A DNA stretch of 36,436 nt, taken from positions 1 to 36,436 of IMG/VR virus record IMGVR_UViG_3300032676_001258; one strand, 5' to 3'. The DNA is from a virus. The position numbers and the translations under genes were made by a program. Below, piece by piece: positions 32,901-36,436 of the stretch. The notes beneath the pieces were generated by a model. It saw nothing but the letters and a program-made list of their open reading frames with translations. It was not told where the DNA came from and made no database searches. Numbering within the stretch: position 1 is the first letter of the stretch; every line of letters starts with the position of its first letter.

Positions 32901-34853
32901 ATGACAGATACAGTATTCGTAGCTAAAAATGGTATTGTGGCAAATACATCGTTTGCCGCTAATTCCACAGGAATTTATTTTAATAACATAAATTCTACAT
33001 CTAACGGTATTTTTGCTAACGGATCTGTAATTTCTGTTGGTAATTCTTCCGTTAATGTTTCTGTTAATTCTACAAATTTTACGGGAACTTCTAACAACTC
33101 ATCTTATCTAGGCGGAACCATAGCTTCCAGTTATCAAACTACCGCCGGATTATCTTCAAACGTTGCAACATTATCTGCCAATAACTCTACGTATCTTAAT
33201 GGCCAACCATCGTCTTATTATCAAACAAATGGTGGTTTGGCTGCTAATGTTGCTACTCTAACGTCTAACAACACTTCTTACGTTGGTTCTGTATCTGCTG
33301 CGAACGTAGTTTCTAATAATCAACTACAATCAAATCTTTCTAATTATCAAACAAACGCTGGATTAGCAGCAAACGTTGCAACACTAACTGCAAATAACTC
33401 TACATATTTCAACGGTCAATCCGTTTCATATTATCAAACGACCGCTGGATTAGCAGCAAACGTATTGTCATTAACTTCTAACAACACTTCTTACGTTGGT
33501 TCTGTATCTGCTGCGAACGTAGTTTCTAATAATCAACTACAATCAAATCTTTCTAATTATCAAACTTTGGCTGGACTTTCTTCAAACGTCGCTATTCTTT
33601 CTTCAAATAATTCTACATATTTCAATGGTCAACCAGCTTCGTATTATCAAACAAACGGCGGTTTGGTTTCTAATGTTGCTTTATTAACTGCAAATAACTC
33701 TAATTATCTAGGCGGTATCAGTTATTCTTCTTATGTAAACACAAGTCAATTAAGCGCAAATTTGAATAATTATCAAACGACCGCTGGATTGGCTTCAAAT
33801 GTAGCTACGTTAACATCTAATAACACTTCTTATGTTGGCTCTGTATCCTCCGCTAATGTTGTATCTAATACTCAATTACAAGCAAATTTAAACAACTACG
33901 CTGCTTTATCTGGCGCCACATTCACTGGCGACGTATATATTTACCGTTCGGTCGCGCCGACGACTGGTGTTTTATTTTTAAATAATAGTGGAACTAGATA
34001 TATTTATTATGATGGAAGTAATTACCAATTAAATGGAACCAATTTATATGTCAATGGTAGTTTAGCTCTTACTACTTCAAATTATAATAGTTATGCTCCT
34101 ACGTTAACTGGTACAGGCGCTTCAGGTACTTGGTCGATTAATATATCTGGTGGATCAAATTCTTCTGTATACGCAAATCAATCCGTTACTAATACGTTTA
34201 CTATCGGCACTGCCGCTTATCACGTATCTAATGGTAATATGGGTATCGGCACGAGTTCTCCGGCCTATTTGTTAGATGTTAGTGGAAGTGCTCGTTTTAC
34301 CGGTTCTGTGATATTAAACACAACCTCTGGAATATATGCTAATGGTGGTTACGGCGTCGCGGGACAAACTTTAACTTCTAATGGTTCTTCAGTATATTGG
34401 TCGAATGGCATAAGTAGCACGAGCAATATACAAGTAAATTCTCTTGGTGTCGGAACAGCCGCTTCAGGAACTACTGGTGAAATCAGAGCGACTAATCAGA
34501 TAACAGCTTATTATTCTGATAAGAGATTGAAGACTGACATTGTTCCTATAAGCAATCCCATCGATAAGATAATGAGTATATCCGGTGTAACTTACAGAAG
34601 CAACGAAATCGCAGCTAGTTACGGTTATACGGATGACAGCGAACAGGTTGGAGTTATCGCCCAAGAAATTGAAGCCGTGTTGCCACAAATCATTAGACCG
34701 GCGCCATTCGACACCGACTATGTTGATGGAAAACTTGTTTCTAGATCTGGTGAAAACTATAAGACGGTTCAGTATGAAAAAATCATACCTTTATTAATTG
34801 AAGCGATCAAAGATCAACAGAGACAAATTGAAGAATTGAAAAATAGAGGTTAG
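32901..34853 (+). CDS. tail fibre/spike with endosialidase-type intramolecular chaperone (Peptidase_S74)
   Basis: This 650-residue protein is mostly a repeated shaft: units such as NNSTYFNGQPASYYQTNGG, NTSYVGSVSAANVVSNNQLQ and SNLSNYQT recur over residues 60-340. GNMGIGTSSPAYLLDVSGSA follows near 446. The C-terminal 112 residues are a clear Peptidase_S74 chaperone: YYSDKRLKTDIVPIS, then QVGVIAQEIEAVLP, TVQYEKIIPLLIEAIKDQQR and a terminal coiled coil. In this family the chaperone drives trimer folding and then cuts itself off just before the serine of SD(K/E)RLK, here Ser539, with the following lysine helping. The mature fibre would thus be about 538 residues. The region between about 350 and 445 (FTGDVYIYRSVAPTTGVLFL) is more varied and may hold the receptor-binding part. 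Confidence 0.85.
   Translation: MTDTVFVAKNGIVANTSFAANSTGIYFNNINSTSNGIFANGSVISVGNSSVNVSVNSTNFTGTSNNSSYLGGTIASSYQTTAGLSSNVATLSANNSTYLNGQPSSYYQTNGGLAANVATLTSNNTSYVGSVSAANVVSNNQLQSNLSNYQTNAGLAANVATLTANNSTYFNGQSVSYYQTTAGLAANVLSLTSNNTSYVGSVSAANVVSNNQLQSNLSNYQTLAGLSSNVAILSSNNSTYFNGQPASYYQTNGGLVSNVALLTANNSNYLGGISYSSYVNTSQLSANLNNYQTTAGLASNVATLTSNNTSYVGSVSSANVVSNTQLQANLNNYAALSGATFTGDVYIYRSVAPTTGVLFLNNSGTRYIYYDGSNYQLNGTNLYVNGSLALTTSNYNSYAPTLTGTGASGTWSINISGGSNSSVYANQSVTNTFTIGTAAYHVSNGNMGIGTSSPAYLLDVSGSARFTGSVILNTTSGIYANGGYGVAGQTLTSNGSSVYWSNGISSTSNIQVNSLGVGTAASGTTGEIRATNQITAYYSDKRLKTDIVPISNPIDKIMSISGVTYRSNEIAASYGYTDDSEQVGVIAQEIEAVLPQIIRPAPFDTDYVDGKLVSRSGENYKTVQYEKIIPLLIEAIKDQQRQIEELKNRG
33264..33352 (+). 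repeat. 89-bp perfect direct repeat, copy 1
   Basis: These 89 bases recur without change at 33477-33565, with a period of 213 bases (71 codons). They encode SNNTSYVGSVSAANVVSNNQ and following residues of the fibre shaft. Divergent copies occur near 33816 in the same gene and near 31780 in the upstream fibre gene. Confidence 0.93.
33477..33565 (+). repeat. 89-bp perfect direct repeat, copy 2
   Basis: Identical to 33264-33352 by base-by-base reading. Recombination between the copies would delete or add exactly 71 residues in frame. Confidence 0.93.
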
Positions 34854-34855
34854 TA

Positions 34856-35395
34856 ATGTCAACAATTTTGAATAGTTCTGGAATAGTTTTCCCTGATAGT
34901 ACGACACAAACCACTGGTTCTTCACAACTTACTAGAATAAGCAGTAACATACCAGTTTTTAATATGCAATATAGTGGAAGCGATTACGCTATTAGTAACG
35001 CGACTCAGACAAAAATGATTTTGAATAAAAACAATTTTGATAGTCATGGTGGTGTGGACACAACAAATTATCAATACACTATTCCTATAAATGGATATTA
35101 TAGAATCAATTACGGCGCTTCATTACATGGTTATTACTATATCGTATCTTCTATATACGGCATGACATATTATGATATGAATTTAAGAGTTAACGGAACT
35201 AATGTAGAAGATGATGGTGTATATTACATGAATTCAGGAAATTATGGTATGGGATTTATAGGTCAATCTGCTTCTATATTATTATATTTGAATTCTGGTC
35301 AAATTTTGACTCTTTACGCGCAAGGAAATGTGTTTACTTTGGGTTCGGGCATCGCGGTTCAAAGTTCTTTTTTATCTGGTCATTTAGTTAATTAA
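34856..35395 (+). CDS. small fibre-tip protein, FPDSTTQ motif plus C1q/TNF-like domain
   Basis: The 179 residues start with STILNSSGIVFPDSTTQTTG, a motif common in phage fibre proteins that may serve as a docking strand. The rest resembles a single C1q/TNF-like jelly roll: ISSNIPVFNMQYSGSDYAIS, NKNNFDSHGG, NYQYTIPINGYYRINYGASL, SILLYLNSGQILTLYAQGN and a last strand VQSSFLSGHLVN. It starts 2 bases after the S74 fibre stop. It is the first of three tandem relatives (35405, 35945). With no shaft of its own it probably decorates the virion or attaches to another fibre; this is inference. Confidence 0.65.
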   Translation: MSTILNSSGIVFPDSTTQTTGSSQLTRISSNIPVFNMQYSGSDYAISNATQTKMILNKNNFDSHGGVDTTNYQYTIPINGYYRINYGASLHGYYYIVSSIYGMTYYDMNLRVNGTNVEDDGVYYMNSGNYGMGFIGQSASILLYLNSGQILTLYAQGNVFTLGSGIAVQSSFLSGHLVN

Positions 35396-35404
35396 GGTTA
35401 ATAT

Positions 35405-35935
35405 ATGTCAACTATTTTAACAAACACAGGAGTAACATTTCCAGACGGATCAACACAAGCTTCTTCCGGATACACTCCACATGTTGTTTGTAGAGCATAT
35501 ATTACAACGAATCCAACTATTACAACTTATCCTGGTAGTTGGGTGTTAGTTCCAATTAATGCTGGGTCTTATGATAATTCAAGTTCTTTCGACGCAACAA
35601 ATCATGTGTTTACAGTTCCTCAATCTGGTTACTACTGTGTTTCTTATTTGGTTGGTGTTAACGCAGTAACAAGTGGTGTTTATATTTTTGGTTCAGCGAT
35701 AGGAGTCAATGGAACACCTGTTTTTTCAGAAAATTATTTTCAACCTTATTCTTTTGCCCCACAATCTTATCGCACAAGAGGAACTTCGATTCTTCATTTT
35801 AATTCCGGTGATAAGATAGGTGTATATGTAATGGGTTACGGAAATGTTTCGTATTCTGGTTGTTGTTGTTGTGTAACAAATTATAATTTTCAAATAGCCG
35901 CCGCAATTTTAGATATTCACCAAGTACGTTTTTAG
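35405..35935 (+). CDS. small fibre-tip protein with CCCC loop
   Basis: This is the second tandem C1q/TNF-like protein (176 residues). It opens STILTNTGVTFPDGSTQASS and contains FDATNHVFTVPQSGYYCVSY near residues 62-81, then SILHFNSGDKIGVYVMGYGN near 128-147. Four consecutive cysteines at residues 153-156 (SGCCCCVTNYNF) sit in what should be the loop before the final strand, at the exposed end of the jelly roll; two more lie at 29 and 78. The four codons form a TGT run. No signal peptide is present. Starts 9 bases after the previous stop with AAGG as ribosome binding site. Confidence 0.65.
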   Translation: MSTILTNTGVTFPDGSTQASSGYTPHVVCRAYITTNPTITTYPGSWVLVPINAGSYDNSSSFDATNHVFTVPQSGYYCVSYLVGVNAVTSGVYIFGSAIGVNGTPVFSENYFQPYSFAPQSYRTRGTSILHFNSGDKIGVYVMGYGNVSYSGCCCCVTNYNFQIAAAILDIHQVRF

Positions 35936-35944
35936 GATTTAATT

Positions 35945-36436
35945 ATGTCAACGTCAATTAACAATTCAGGTATAACGTTTCCAGATAGTACTACTCAAAC
36001 CAGTGCGGCTATATTGAATAGTAATATACCTGTATTATCTGTATATTACACGTCATCAACGTCGATTTCTTCTGGAACTTATACGACTATTCCTTTCAAT
36101 ACGGTTTTTGAAGATACTCATTCAGGTTGGAATTCCGGTGGAAATTATTATACAATTCCTATAACCGGATATTATCAAATAAACGCAGCAACTGGGGTTT
36201 ATTATAGTTATTTGATGGCCGCTCTCACTAGATTAATGACAAGTAGCGGACAATCTTATCAAGGCGGTCAGATGAATGGATATACATATGGCGGTGGTAA
36301 TATTCCTGCAGGATATAATTTTAGAGGAAATGTAGACACCGTTTTTTATCTGACCTCAGGAACCACTGTATATGTTCAGGCGTTGGGTGTATCTTATAAT
36401 AGCGCGGCGGTAACTAATTACGGTAATAGTTTACAA
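35945..36436 (+). CDS. small fibre-tip protein, third tandem copy (cut by window end)
   Basis: The open frame runs from ATG 35945, 9 bases after the previous stop and preceded by AGGA, to the window edge without a stop (164 codons). It opens STSINNSGITFPDSTTQTSA and continues LNSNIPVLSVYYTSSTSISS, YYTIPITGYYQINAATGVYY and TVFYLTSGTTVYVQALGVSY, the same layout as the two genes before it. The N-terminal motif matches the 34856 gene more closely than the 35405 gene. The missing C-terminus would be about 10-20 residues if its length equals that of its relatives. Confidence 0.65.
   Translation, partial: MSTSINNSGITFPDSTTQTSAAILNSNIPVLSVYYTSSTSISSGTYTTIPFNTVFEDTHSGWNSGGNYYTIPITGYYQINAATGVYYSYLMAALTRLMTSSGQSYQGGQMNGYTYGGGNIPAGYNFRGNVDTVFYLTSGTTVYVQALGVSYNSAAVTNYGNSLQ

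Noticed and set aside
29399-36436. Diversity-generating retroelement target
   Set aside because: No reverse transcriptase or template repeat is present, and tips are C1q-like, not C-type lectin-like. One may exist outside the window.
1-36436. tRNA genes or an integrase-type attachment site
   Set aside because: No cloverleaf-like sequence with a TTC-rich T arm was seen in any gap, and almost all bases are coding.

Overview
This window is a densely packed, AT-rich piece of a tailed-phage (myovirus) genome of the T4-like superfamily. I recognise homologues of T4 gp26, gp54/gp19, gp4 (gp50), gp48, gp53, gp27, gp5, gp25, gp6, gp7 and gp8, followed by a DUF4815 protein and a long run of Asn/Ser/Thr-rich tail fibre genes. 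The proteins and gene order look most like the distant 'marine/freshwater' T4-like phages (cyanophage- and Pelagibacter-myophage-like), not enteric T4. The host cannot be named from this window. No tRNA, integrase, insertion sequence, CRISPR or replication gene was seen. No gene-free gap exceeds about 60 bases.

Layout. (1) 50-2471, minus strand: head completion nuclease-fold protein gp4, a conserved protein of unknown function, a gp54/gp19 tube-fold protein and baseplate hub gp26, read from right to left. (2) 2472-2527: a divergent control region in which two AATAAATA late-promoter-like boxes form a perfect inverted repeat. (3) 2528-15981, plus strand: the baseplate proper (gp48, gp53, gp27-like hub, gp5-like OB protein without lysozyme, a separate histidine-rich spike, gp25, gp6, gp7-like, and a hugely expanded gp8). 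(4) 15990-23541: a DUF4815 protein and two further genes carrying modules that I recall as parts of one giant tail protein in related phages, then a small coiled-coil protein. (5) 23542-36436: a fibre-rich region with two 800-residue fibres, three small accessory proteins, two 'C1q-tipped fibre + XkdW-like' pairs, a broken fibre start, a fibre with an endosialidase-type intramolecular chaperone, and three tandem small proteins that share an N-terminal FPD-(S/G)-(S/T)-TQ motif followed by a C1q/TNF-like head. The last is cut by the window end.

How it works together. Regions 1, 3 and 4 would build the baseplate, its central spike and the fibre attachment layer. Region 5 supplies interchangeable adhesins. 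Recurring NATAAATA boxes 17-31 bases before start codons mark out late transcription units, as with the T4 late promoter TATAAATA. Perfect in-frame DNA repeats and shared linker motifs in region 5 suggest that the fibres diversify by recombination and repeat-length change.
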